DNA of 64,000 nucleotides from Dawidia cretensis (GTDB lineage Bacteria; Bacteroidota; Bacteroidia; Cytophagales; Cyclobacteriaceae): NCBI RefSeq assembly GCF_018598175.1, contig NZ_JAHESE010000017.1, positions 1 to 64,000 of the forward strand, read 5' to 3'. Shown piece by piece: positions 10,901 to 19,300 of this stretch (position 1 is its first letter; each line of letters starts with the position of its first letter). The notes under the pieces were generated by a model. It saw only the letters and a program-made list of their open reading frames with translations, ran no database searches and was not told where the DNA came from. The position numbers and the translations under genes were made by a program.

Positions 10901-13900
10901 AGCTTTTGGCCACGCCGTTTTGCTCAAGTTTGCAAGTACTGCTGTTGACCGTCCCTTCGTCCGGGCACGGCTCCCGCCACGGAATCATAATCAGCTGCTG
11001 GCAGCCGTTCACGCTTTCGGCCTGGAGTGACACGATATACTGTTTGGCCTCTTCATCCAGCGTACCGATCGTTGCCAGGTAAGCGTACAACTCCTGTACA
11101 TTGCCGGCATCCATTAGCCGGTTAATTTCCGTTAGCCGCGCATCCATACGTGCGCGGTAGTTTTGCTCAATCACCGCCAGGGCCGAGTCCAGGTACGTCT
11201 GTGTGGGGGTAAACTTTGTCTTGTTATCCAGCGCCAGGTATTTTTCCAGTACGTAATTTTTGCCCCCTTCCAATGACAAATTGAACTCGGCCGGGTCATA
11301 GACACGGTTCGCCAACTCCGAGCATAAACCTGCCCTGATCTTCACCGGCGCCAACGGCTCGGTTGATGTGTTTGTACCGGTCTCTACCAGGCGAAACTTT
11401 ACGGTATAATCACACGTCATACAAAACGTCCCGAGCTGCTGAATCTCTTGGCAAAGTTCCTGCACCATACCCGGGGCGAGCTTGTAATCGACCTTTACTG
11501 TACTGTTTCCGGGAACAAACATGAGCGTGCTGCTGACGAGCGTAGATTTGTCGAGCCGCTTATTGTTCTGCACGTTCTCCACAAACGTGATGTTTTTCGG
11601 TGCGGGGTTCAGCTGCGCAAACGGGCCCGTGGTACCAGTCAGGGTCAGGGCCGTGGCAACCACCTTGCCATCTTTGGTTTGAAAGGTTACGTTAGCAATA
11701 TCGTTATTGTCATATGTAATGACCTTTACGACGCCGGAAACTTCCGGCGCCTCAATGCCAAACATGGCTACCAACTCCGCCTCAGTCGGTCGGTCATAGT
11801 TAATACGCCTTGTCTTTTTACCGGCTTTCGAGTTCGCGGCACCCACACCTGCTTCTTCGGCCACTCGCCCCGTGCCATCCGGCACATATACTACTTGCGA
11901 AAAAGGATAGCCGCCCGCCGACGCCACACGGTCATTGTCAACCGCAGCAGCAGGTTCACCACTGTAGTAACCGCTAACATCCTTCGCCGGCGCGGGGGTA
12001 GCAAGTCCATCAAAATCAGACGCCTGATAAAGGGCGCCACCCGTATTTTTTTGCAACAGCTTCGGCACATATCCCAGTTGCCCCTCGCCCGCCAACGGCA
12101 CCGGTAGGGTGGTGATGACGGTTCGGCCACTGTAGTCAGCGATCGTCTGTAAGGCGACAACTTTGTTGATGCCCTGGATCCTTGTTTGCTGCTGTGCCCC
12201 CTGGTTCAGTCCGTTCGCATAGGCAATCTGCTCGGTCACCTTATTGCCTTCGGTGAACGTACGGCTGTAGATCCAGTTTTTCTGTTCCTCGGGGTGATGA
12301 TAATCCAGGGTGGCGGTGGCGTACGGCGGCGCCGGCCAGTTCGCCGGATTTGCAATTCCTCCCGGCTTATTGCCCAGGGGAATTACCCGCCAGTGATACA
12401 GGCCTGTGCCCTCTGCCATCGATAACGTCAGCGACGGATCGGAATCTTCCGTCTCGATCTGCAATGCGTCCGTCCAGGTGTCCTCCAGGTCCAAGTTCGG
12501 AGTTTCTCCATATTGCTTAAACATCTGGAAGACATAGTTCAACACGTCTGTGCAGGGTGTTTCCCAGGTGAATGTTTGCTCCCACCGACGTATACCAGCT
12601 TCCTGCGCCGCCTGCAGATTTAGCAGCTTGATGTTCTGCACATCGACAATATCCTGTTCTTCGTAGAATGCCCGGAGCCTGATCTGACTGGCTGCTACAA
12701 CCCCGGGATCAGTATATCCCGTAACCTCAATCTTAATGTAACGCACAAGACCACTGTTGACGCTGATCTTCCTTTTAAAGAGCTGCTCGGGCGCTTCCTG
12801 TGTGACCTTCAACGGGAACTCCCAGGTTTCGTGCTCGCCGGGAATGTCCGCATATGCCGTTATCCGCAATTTAACCTCGCCGGTAAAAACATGTTTGCCC
12901 AGGTTATAATACCTGCCCAGGTCGAGGTTGACGTACACTGTTACCGGACCATATTCCGACAGACATCCATTATGGTCCGGGGAGTGTTTCGGCAGATAAA
13001 GATATCCCGTGGACCTGGCGACGAGATCGGAATGACGCATGAACACCGTGTCCTGCTTCATCACTGCCTGGCTAAGGGCCGTAAAACTAAATGGTTCTGG
13101 CGTTCCTTCGCAGGTATTTATTACTGGCGTGACGTTAAGCTCGTAAGCACCTGCAGTGGGAGGCGTAAATAAAACATTCCGAAAGGCACCGCCTGCATCT
13201 CTAAAATCCTCAGTCACATTCGGCGTTACTATCTTCCAGGTAAATGCAGTGGCATCTTCAGCACCGACAACTTTAAGTCGGGTAGGCCCGCCGCTGAAAT
13301 TGGCATCCAGCCCATGAACGGCCGTGATCGGAGACGCCGGCGCTGCGCTGGCAACAATTGTCTTTGATGCTCTGGCGACGCACACGCTGCTGAATCTAGC
13401 CGTGACGGCATATATACCTGGTAACGTGACCTTAAGTTGCTGCGTGGTGACATTGTCGATCGGCATACCATCCTTTGTCCAACTGTAGGATTGGGCAGGT
13501 CCACTGCTCTGTGCCGTTAACATGATCTCCTCGCCGGGGCAGATATACATCGGGGCGTCTATTTTCACCGACGTGCAGACGTCAACAACACGGTCGAATG
13601 TCCTGGACGACTGGCCGCACATATTCAATGGAGCGCAGGTCAGCGTGTGAGAACCGGGTGTGAGAAAGGTGATGGCAACCGATCTGGATGTCGTCTCGGT
13701 TACAGAAATCCCATCCACAAGCCATCGGTAAGAAGCAATACTTCCCGACTGGTTTATATCTGCCATGTACGGCGTGGGAACACCCGTTCCTACCCACGAC
13801 GGCCCTGTTATGGAACTGTTAAAATTTACGAATGGTGGGGGAACAATGGGAATACTAAAATCATAGGAGTTACTTACCCAGTAAGCATTTACTCTCCGTT

Positions 13901-14210
13901 CGTAATTCACCCGAACCTTTAATTGCGCAGGTGGATTTGCTTGCGTAACGCTAACGCGCGCGCGGTATCGGCCTAGCGATTCATCAATGGTGATCGTGCC
14001 AATGGCAGTATTCGAGCTCACGGGTTCCCAAGTAACGTTTTGCGTTAAACCACCGCCCCCTGCAAAGAGCTCCAGATAAAAATCAGGATCGTTTGTACAC
14101 ATTTGCGGTGTGCTGCTGCTAAAATTCTGTGCTTGAGCGTTGTCCCAGAGCAGCATGCTGCTAAACGATGTCAATATGATTGTGCACCAGAAGATAAACC
14201 TACTTTTCAT
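4953..14210 (-). CDS. Giant RHS/YD-repeat protein (TcC-like) with Ig-like, beta-helix and PLA2-like tip regions
   Basis: About 3,085 residues. I chose ATG 14210 because it gives a clean signal peptide (MKSRFIFWCTIILTSF...AQA); 14252 is possible, and 14372 would overlap the upstream gene. Approximate order: Ig-like domains 80-290; a Bacteroidota-specific RHS N-region with the motif VPDGTGRVAEE near 780; a helical, Cys-containing region 1000-1500; a right-handed beta-helix-like segment 1530-1870 (opening with KDSGAGSLREAI); YD repeats 1980-2790 (repeated YDxxGN); the RHS core at 2760-2830 (NGKEKDSDGEFG, then GRFLSVDPL); and a ~250-residue tip. The tip contains DAVDYGARTHDQQYD, an HDxxY motif like bacterial and parvoviral phospholipase A2 folds, followed by TIPADITAMETW. 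RHS barrels encapsulate toxins; I infer a lipid-attacking toxin. No type IX or type VI secretion signal is visible. Confidence 0.85.
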   Translation of the reverse strand: MKSRFIFWCTIILTSFSSMLLWDNAQAQNFSSSTPQMCTNDPDFYLELFAGGGGLTQNVTWEPVSSNTAIGTITIDESLGRYRARVSVTQANPPAQLKVRVNYERRVNAYWVSNSYDFSIPIVPPPFVNFNSSITGPSWVGTGVPTPYMADINQSGSIASYRWLVDGISVTETTSRSVAITFLTPGSHTLTCAPLNMCGQSSRTFDRVVDVCTSVKIDAPMYICPGEEIMLTAQSSGPAQSYSWTKDGMPIDNVTTQQLKVTLPGIYAVTARFSSVCVARASKTIVASAAPASPITAVHGLDANFSGGPTRLKVVGAEDATAFTWKIVTPNVTEDFRDAGGAFRNVLFTPPTAGAYELNVTPVINTCEGTPEPFSFTALSQAVMKQDTVFMRHSDLVARSTGYLYLPKHSPDHNGCLSEYGPVTVYVNLDLGRYYNLGKHVFTGEVKLRITAYADIPGEHETWEFPLKVTQEAPEQLFKRKISVNSGLVRYIKIEVTGYTDPGVVAASQIRLRAFYEEQDIVDVQNIKLLNLQAAQEAGIRRWEQTFTWETPCTDVLNYVFQMFKQYGETPNLDLEDTWTDALQIETEDSDPSLTLSMAEGTGLYHWRVIPLGNKPGGIANPANWPAPPYATATLDYHHPEEQKNWIYSRTFTEGNKVTEQIAYANGLNQGAQQQTRIQGINKVVALQTIADYSGRTVITTLPVPLAGEGQLGYVPKLLQKNTGGALYQASDFDGLATPAPAKDVSGYYSGEPAAAVDNDRVASAGGYPFSQVVYVPDGTGRVAEEAGVGAANSKAGKKTRRINYDRPTEAELVAMFGIEAPEVSGVVKVITYDNNDIANVTFQTKDGKVVATALTLTGTTGPFAQLNPAPKNITFVENVQNNKRLDKSTLVSSTLMFVPGNSTVKVDYKLAPGMVQELCQEIQQLGTFCMTCDYTVKFRLVETGTNTSTEPLAPVKIRAGLCSELANRVYDPAEFNLSLEGGKNYVLEKYLALDNKTKFTPTQTYLDSALAVIEQNYRARMDARLTEINRLMDAGNVQELYAYLATIGTLDEEAKQYIVSLQAESVNGCQQLIMIPWREPCPDEGTVNSSTCKLEQNGVAKSFERYFEDYYAGRTDIRLRTNSGDSLRYLWFANQYPLATVKEKYFLPGEFNTMVANMIADNPQLGNRACEIVWEAWKMETAAYEAKLKAPRPVAPVGSVYPAFDSRVNILQSFLTNVEAQMQSVLVEEQGSADLCTGVGRPLFIRRETLYGKVAGVETTEASDRSTTNALNPNMTIAYRLVYYNSDVEKMKTVFQFYAGIRDKAVQPLVTHFLSNAMGDCDRYYFSRVTSAGEEVFDIPTDGEVINGNVSEIRDICEHNCEKRSEEFRQAVINALLSNDANTRIEHYRVYQAPFFNPQKMRTYMGIFDISVNATDYNVSICDLDAMTKALVDNCKNNYCPVLKPRTVQNPNTTDDLLVYGTAADYAKIEKALLYNFDLKINATGQSCNAGWDRIDPSKPAGVSTNSFSSFHYGDVFAGNPARSTYDKVFVVTTNKDSGAGSLREAITMATTYSAQNPTHYSLIKFSISGQPLPIRIELKSYLWVQGSRITIDGTTQSGFDAANGPAIKIYPKYSSPGTDAIRVAGNYNEVRGIHFHAQDPSSFRVECSGGKLIGNIFTKVDTQFGDDLVYVNRKSEMAVVRGNIFGTDISLRPVTYLDGAALSVSGGVIVGGPNQGDGNAFTASIGVSITFDQADTSTPTAIVSNNFFAANQPVIVGTLGSVSADVLVSKNLTNYQYSAGPVELVRHIVVTPGGQTLLAKPQVTSFGSMAGSAVASGTAVPGSTLELFLVESTGGFSDPNVLKYLGTVSVTSNGAWTFSSQNVAPGQRIGAVASKTGSISSSLGVSRQLPGTTCVTPRTICFAFTNRGMDGFDPDKSIIYNPEILSCEKATMANIREAVGRQVEQSIAVRREFFREQYYNTCGNPALINDNLTITKTEGLYHFTLYYYDRAGNLIKTVPPEGVRLLDVSTIPLLDAARLKDTEHEMVTEYQYNSLGQPIREHTPDGHYGYDYAAGTMLPGFTKPVAQDEQSLNASRYYSSSIYTDKGQIRFSQSAQQKVEGKYSYTKYDALGRVLEVGEGENFDDKKAHATRNETGLETSFPYTGGKSANRTVYNEPFPLKALPCGTTSYPDNVLPCGYVQVENNLRNRVSYTYQERTSEDGQPIDRVYTVYNYDAHGNVDWFVQIIPGLPAVGVRYTYDLLSNKVTEMQYNPGKRDQFFHRYAYDANDRLEKVLTSRDGQLWETDAWYTYYLHGPVKRMALGEDLVQGVDYTYTIAGWLKGINHGLLNISSDPGKDGATGGASNVARDAFGMALGFHADDYFYQGSPFVGTASGSGNQVPLAGKNLYNGNISSWSMNMLYPSASGVQYGGLTGSYYSYDVLNRLIGSRDQYYNSGVFTDMPSSYFVTAYGYDGNGNLTTANHNSGNTTNPILDRLAYSYVPGTNRLDRVTEGAEQPTSFDGDIEKGQGTSNYQYDADGNLVRDVQQDVKTYWNIQSKVDRVETVRGVTRFSYDASGNRVLKQRVNKEGLSATNYYVRDGQGNVLTIYEKTEELGTTGDILRSEVPLYGAGKLGSYIRPVSLGASGGAGTPTELNELRILESTTKDRYESLSYLLNPEVELTLGPGFAYASTGEDVKFGVRTGAGGEAVAAESNVYTRRLSSRKYELTDHLGNIRALVTDTKLSTITATVADNFTPEVVSVQNYYPFGMEVPGRSWNAGTKYRYGFNGKEKDSDGEFGNTHYDYGFRIYNPGLGRFLSVDPLTGAYAELTPYQFASNRPIDGIDIDGLEYGTYRIVLNREMNIIVESEYIPYNAQQLNAHGPKGRGIVYNINGKETWYPRNKTLVGTFPTEYGNYYGETGFFKLNKDGKFTSVYDYSIPAVDAVDYGARTHDQQYDLIKAVGPASFKADWGTIPADITAMETWSKVVELGVGGIDPVTKQPITKDEVDAASGGIYVFGISVTGKKSAISEWMYKHYPKVSRNPHAVNDFWEAQAALPFGTNWKSREYNYQQFIKMYMEKTDEGMIRKEGMWKKDRDIYVPIVK

Positions 14211-14265
14211 ATGACGATGTAATCTCTTACTGCTGAAGTTTGTTTCTTTCATCAACCATCCGACA

Positions 14266-16311
14266 TTAGTTGGGCTGAACTGATTTCGTGGGCAGATTAT
14301 ACTGCGTCTCCTGCACGGTTTTCTTACCGCGTTCTGTCTCGATACTCTTCCGGACAAGCTTACCTTCTGCATTATACTGATAGTACAGGCCGAAGTGCTG
14401 ATCGTCCAGCGAGGTCATGAGCCGCATGGTGCTGACATCATACACGTAGCAGGTCATTTCCGCACCGCGTGGCTGTATACGCACGTCATCTATCCAGAGC
14501 GCAGCGCCTCCGGCATTCTCGAAACCGACGCGGAAGGTCTGCGTTCCATCGGCCGGAAGCTTCTGAGGCGGTATAACAGCCTCCAGCAATGCCCATTCGC
14601 CAGAACGCGCTACCTGAACGACGGTGGCATCATACGCGGCTGCCAGGCCGGTAACATGCACACGTACATTGTCGGCCGGCGATTCTCCCCGGGCCCACCA
14701 CCGTATCAACAGTCCCTCCCGCGCCAGTTGGGCGCCGGGATTAAAATCGCGTGTTGTAAACGTACTCTGAAGCTTCAGCGATTGTTTGCCCGCATGCCGC
14801 ACGCTTTCGTCGCGTGTGCCACCGGTCAGTAGTACGCGGTCTTCCAGATAATTTCCCGTGTATAGATTTTCGAAGCTTTCGAACAGCACGGAATTGTAGT
14901 CGCCGTTCTGCACTATGAGATAGGGCAATGCCTGACCGTAGCCGAACTTTGTCGCACTGGGGATATTCAACGCATTCCTTTCTTCCAGTGCTTCGCCATG
15001 CGGCGAATATTTTGTTACCTCCGACACACGCATCCAGCCTACCCGTGTGTTTTGCTCGGGAAACTGCCAGTTAAAGTGTGACATGGTGTATCGACCGGCC
15101 TGATAATTTCGGCCGGTTTCGACACTGCTCTTGCTATACATGTAGGATGCTTTCTCCCGCCACTTTCCGACGTTCGCACGTTCCACGGCGTCGTTACCGG
15201 CCAGCGTCGGATCGTTCAGGTAAGCATAGTCCCAGTTGTCGGAATAGACGACCGCGGCCGCCTTCACCACGTTTGTCAACTGCGGATGTACCACGGCGCC
15301 TTGTAAACATCCCAAGGGAAGGTCGGGTGCGCAGTCTTTATCGCGTTGAACAACGTAGTTACCAGAATACTTATCCAGTGTAATCGCGCCGGTAATTCCC
15401 GCGGGAATAAATATTTCACACAGGGGTGGCGTGGAACCGATGTTTATAGTCAATATTTTAGTATAACATAAATACTTTTGGTACGCAGCAACTCCTGGTT
15501 GTTTGGTTAAGATGTTATACATTCCCGCCGGCAGGTTTTCACGAACGGCACCCGTGGGAGTATTGGGACCGCTCCACTGGAATTCGTACGGCATTCCAGG
15601 GAAACCGCCGGTGGCTGTCAATGTCACGTCATTTATGTCCGTGACAGTAGCAACCGTTATTATTTCCGGTGACGTATCCTCTAATATCTCGATCTGGTCA
15701 ATATAGAAGGTGGCTGCCGGTAACGGTGGTCCTGATCCTGATGGCGAGAAATACGCCATGTAAAAATAGAAGTTGGAACCTCCATAGGGTGGAGAATAAC
15801 CACGATATAACTCCACCCACTTACCTTTTTCTTCCATCCCTACGTTAAACCGGATCAAAGGGGTACACGGTATGCCCTCTTTTCCAACGCCTGGGGTTTG
15901 CGAGGATAGCCCTAACATAAACGTGGAGCCATCAGGAACGTTCGAATTAAGGGGAAGGAAAAAGCGAACCTTCACAGTATACTTAGCTTGCGGATTGAAC
16001 CCCGGAATCGCCGTCGAAAGGAATGCGGTCCCTCCAGTCCCTCCTACCTGTTCGCTTGGTGAGGTACATTTTAAAGACCATTGCCCGGCATAAGCAGGGA
16101 TATCCTGAGATCGTTCAACCTTCCAACTCGAGCTATTCACGTTACCGGTAAAGTCACCGGCACTTCCCTCGGTCTCAAATCCACCATTTCCGCCCGGTGC
16201 AATTATATTTTGTGGCTGCGTGTACGCATTGCCCAACGACAGCACGAAACCAATGATGATCAGAATATAGCGACACATAAAAATTCTGGATATTATTCTC
16301 TCGTAAATCAT
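14266..16311 (-). CDS. Secreted companion protein of the RHS operon, YD-repeat-like C-terminus
   Basis: A 681-residue exported protein lying 1 nt after the stop of the upstream gene and about 55 nt before the giant RHS gene. It has a signal peptide, with starts possible at 16311 or 16278 (MCRYILIIIGFVLSLGNAYTQ). Residues 35-210 look like a jelly-roll carbohydrate-binding or PA14-like module (GQWSLKCTSPSE, then FYIDQIEIL). A second similar module with a paired ribbon (LYTGNYLEDRVLLTGGTRDESVRHAGKQSLKLQ and LWIDDVRIQPRG regions) is near 490-630. The C-terminus reads MTSLDDQHFGLYYQYNAEGKLVRKS, a YD-repeat-type strand pair resembling the join to an RHS shell. I infer a linker or receptor-binding subunit of a split YD-shell assembly; it has no recognised family name. 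Confidence 0.7.
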   Translation of the reverse strand: MIYERIISRIFMCRYILIIIGFVLSLGNAYTQPQNIIAPGGNGGFETEGSAGDFTGNVNSSSWKVERSQDIPAYAGQWSLKCTSPSEQVGGTGGTAFLSTAIPGFNPQAKYTVKVRFFLPLNSNVPDGSTFMLGLSSQTPGVGKEGIPCTPLIRFNVGMEEKGKWVELYRGYSPPYGGSNFYFYMAYFSPSGSGPPLPAATFYIDQIEILEDTSPEIITVATVTDINDVTLTATGGFPGMPYEFQWSGPNTPTGAVRENLPAGMYNILTKQPGVAAYQKYLCYTKILTINIGSTPPLCEIFIPAGITGAITLDKYSGNYVVQRDKDCAPDLPLGCLQGAVVHPQLTNVVKAAAVVYSDNWDYAYLNDPTLAGNDAVERANVGKWREKASYMYSKSSVETGRNYQAGRYTMSHFNWQFPEQNTRVGWMRVSEVTKYSPHGEALEERNALNIPSATKFGYGQALPYLIVQNGDYNSVLFESFENLYTGNYLEDRVLLTGGTRDESVRHAGKQSLKLQSTFTTRDFNPGAQLAREGLLIRWWARGESPADNVRVHVTGLAAAYDATVVQVARSGEWALLEAVIPPQKLPADGTQTFRVGFENAGGAALWIDDVRIQPRGAEMTCYVYDVSTMRLMTSLDDQHFGLYYQYNAEGKLVRKSIETERGKKTVQETQYNLPTKSVQPN

Positions 16312-16312
16312 T

Positions 16313-19300
16313 TTATTCCCAGCCTGGCGCTGTTATTGTCTCCGATTCTCCCGTTGCCTGGTTACACAACACCGTAAAAGATATCAGCTTGAGCGAAACT
16401 CCCGTTCCGGTGACTGTATAGGCAAACTTTAATTGACTGGCCCGCACATCTTGCAGGTCTACCGTACACATAGTCAACATGCTTTGAAAGGAAGACAAGT
16501 CCATATGCTCATACGGCCCGGCCAACACAAACCGCCCCTGACCGCTCAGGCCTTTTACCCGTTGGCTCAGGTCCGCGCCATAGCGATTCTGTCCGTGTTC
16601 CACATACCTATCCGCATTGCTTACGGTCGGCGGCACGGCTTGCGCCGGCTCTTCATAGTGAAATACGATGGACCCCGCCTGCTTCTGCAGCTCGTTGGTG
16701 CGACCCGTATGCAGAATGGTAAAGGATGTTATCGAACCGGAGACAGCCGACGCACCCCGCGCCAATGCAACCTTCAGGCGATTACCCTGATAGTCACGAT
16801 CGACTACATTGTAGACGGCGCTTGACGCGTCACCAAGCTGGATCTGGTCGCCGCGGGTAAAAAGTTCCATCAAACAATAATTGCTACCCAGCGACAAATA
16901 CTCGCCTGTGAGCGTAAAATTACCCGGGAACTTGTATCCTTCACGTTGCCACTTGCCGGCCATGCCGGGATATTCCCAGTTAGCGGGAATACCCTGTGCC
17001 AAATACGCGCCGCCGAACTCGTCCGAGGTGCGCACGGACACGGGCTGTCCGGTGCTCTCGTCAAATGCTATGTATTCTTCTGAATGTTCAATGCCTTCGG
17101 CCAGGGACGTTATTTTTCGCAGAATGGCCGGGTAGCGTACTACCTTCGTGGTCATGTGCGTATTCAGCTCGCCGTCAATGTTACTAAAGGCTGGGATCCC
17201 TGTAAAAAACGGAATGACACCAAAGATCCACGGCGTGATATCAAAATCCAGCTCCGTGTTTACGTCGTTTGATTCTTCTTTTACATGCCGCTGGGCAAAT
17301 GTCAAATCTACTTCCCGCCCGGGGTGTTTGTATTTCAGTTCCTCGGTGAGCGATGACATCATAGGCACGGCTTCGCCTGGTTCAAAATAGGTATAGTCCC
17401 GCCGGCTGACCTTCACGGCGCTGGCCAGGGTGGCAATATTGGTATACGGGCCGCGGTATTGCTCCTCGTATTGGGGTGTGCCGTGCATGTCGTTCAATAA
17501 AAACGCAAATCCCTGCGTAGCGTCCGTACGCGTTTTTATTCTGGTATAAAAAGGCGCGACGATTTGTTTGGGTGAATCATCCATCCGATAGATTGGTGTC
17601 ATCGTTTTGTCATCCATCGGGTTGCCCAGTTTGATGGGATATTTCCGGGCCGTATTGTATCCACTCACGGAGAAGCCGTCGGCCGAGGCGCCACCGTTGA
17701 TTGGCCTGGTAATAACCTGTGCATAGCCTATTGAAGGCGACGGCAAAATACTCTCTCCCAACGGCCCCTCTGACTGCTTCAGATCTTCTCCTGCCACCAG
17801 CTTGCTGGTCTTACCCTGATCCCCGCGGGCAATATAGTCTACGAGTATATTTTCTTCCCGCATCGCCCGGGGTTCGTTCGTTGCCACGCCGCTGCTGATC
17901 TCCCTTCCGTTTTCAAGCATGCGGTAGAGATATTCATTTCCATATAGCACAGCATTTTCTTCCAGCCCTTTGTCGAACATCATGAGCCGCCGCACGCGCA
18001 CTCCGCCACCCTTCTTCGCCAGCGGCGTGGGAATACGGAAATACGAATGCGCGTAGTTCATGCCATTGCATAGGTCCCCGGGCACAAAAATGCCTTCCAT
18101 CATACCTTTGAGCTGGTTCACGATCTCTTCGGCGTCGTCCGGCGGGTTAATCCCCGTGGGATTACAGGATCCATCGGTATCCAGTTTTCCGAGACGATAT
18201 GCTTTTACAAAGTCACGGCACACCTCCACGGGCGGACGCTGTCCACCGTCTATATCGATATATAAAAGACCTCCTTCCACGCCGCTATCCTTGACAGCGA
18301 CGTACCCGGAAATATATTCTGCATTGCAACTCTCCAGCGAGGGTGCGCCTTCCCCGAGTAGCTTATACAAGAAACGGAAGTGAATTTTTTTCTTGCCTGT
18401 AACGTACCGATCCCGAATCATCCGGGCGGCCTCGGTGAGGTTGTCGCCGGGAGATAAGCCCACGGAAGCAGCATCGATAAAATACCGACCACCCGGTGAC
18501 CCCGCCTGCGGTTCCAGCAAGGTGGCCATTACGTGCGCCTCCTGATCCTGTACAAAATTATAGTCGTCCTGTTCATACTGAACATGAATCTGCCCGCCGG
18601 AGGGTAATGTAATCACCTTCAAATGCCACGCCGCGGGATCGAAACCGGGCGAGCTCTTCTGGTTTAACCAGGGACGCATGGCCTCGAATTGTGCTTCACC
18701 ATTTGCCTGACACATGCCCCAGGCGTCGTTCAGAAAAGGCGAGTACTCTGGGTTTTCCGCATTGGTAGCGAATGTGCGGTAGTCGCGCGTAACGTCATAG
18801 TCACCATTGGTTGTATAAATAGCCGGAAATGCATCGTATTCCGTAGCTGACGGATAACTATACTGAAACTCATACGGACTAATGCTCACGCGCTTGATAC
18901 CCTGATATTCGGTGTATACACGTTTTAGCTTGAGCTTCCCCTGACCGGTGTCACCGTTAGGAACGCCTGTTGAGAGGGAATAGTCGTATTCCAAAAACAC
19001 TGTCTGGATAACCTTTGCGTTTTCGAGAAGTTTAGGCGATCCGTTGGCTGTCCGCACCAGTTTTCGGTTCGCATCGCGCTCACAGTCCGAAAGCTGATAC
19101 AGGCGAATCTGCTTCAGTCGCTTCAGTCGCCCCGAACCTGGGAGTCCACCCTTTTTAAAAGCATCCTCTCCGGCACCTTTACCATCCACACGGTCTTCCG
19201 TATCGAAGAAAGCGACGTGGGTTTTCGTTTCGATGGTATGGAGATAGCGCAGTTCCTTTTCTCCCTCGGCATAGCTCACCATGTCGTCGAGCGGATCGGA

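Noticed and set aside
11448-12107. 219-residue plus-strand frame inside the RHS gene
   Set aside because: It is antisense to a region with clear coding signal, lacks any domain, and is rich in residues typical of shadow frames.
14211-14372. Longer start of the giant RHS gene overlapping the upstream gene
   Set aside because: The extra residues precede, and would disrupt, a proper signal peptide and overlap 107 bp of another gene.
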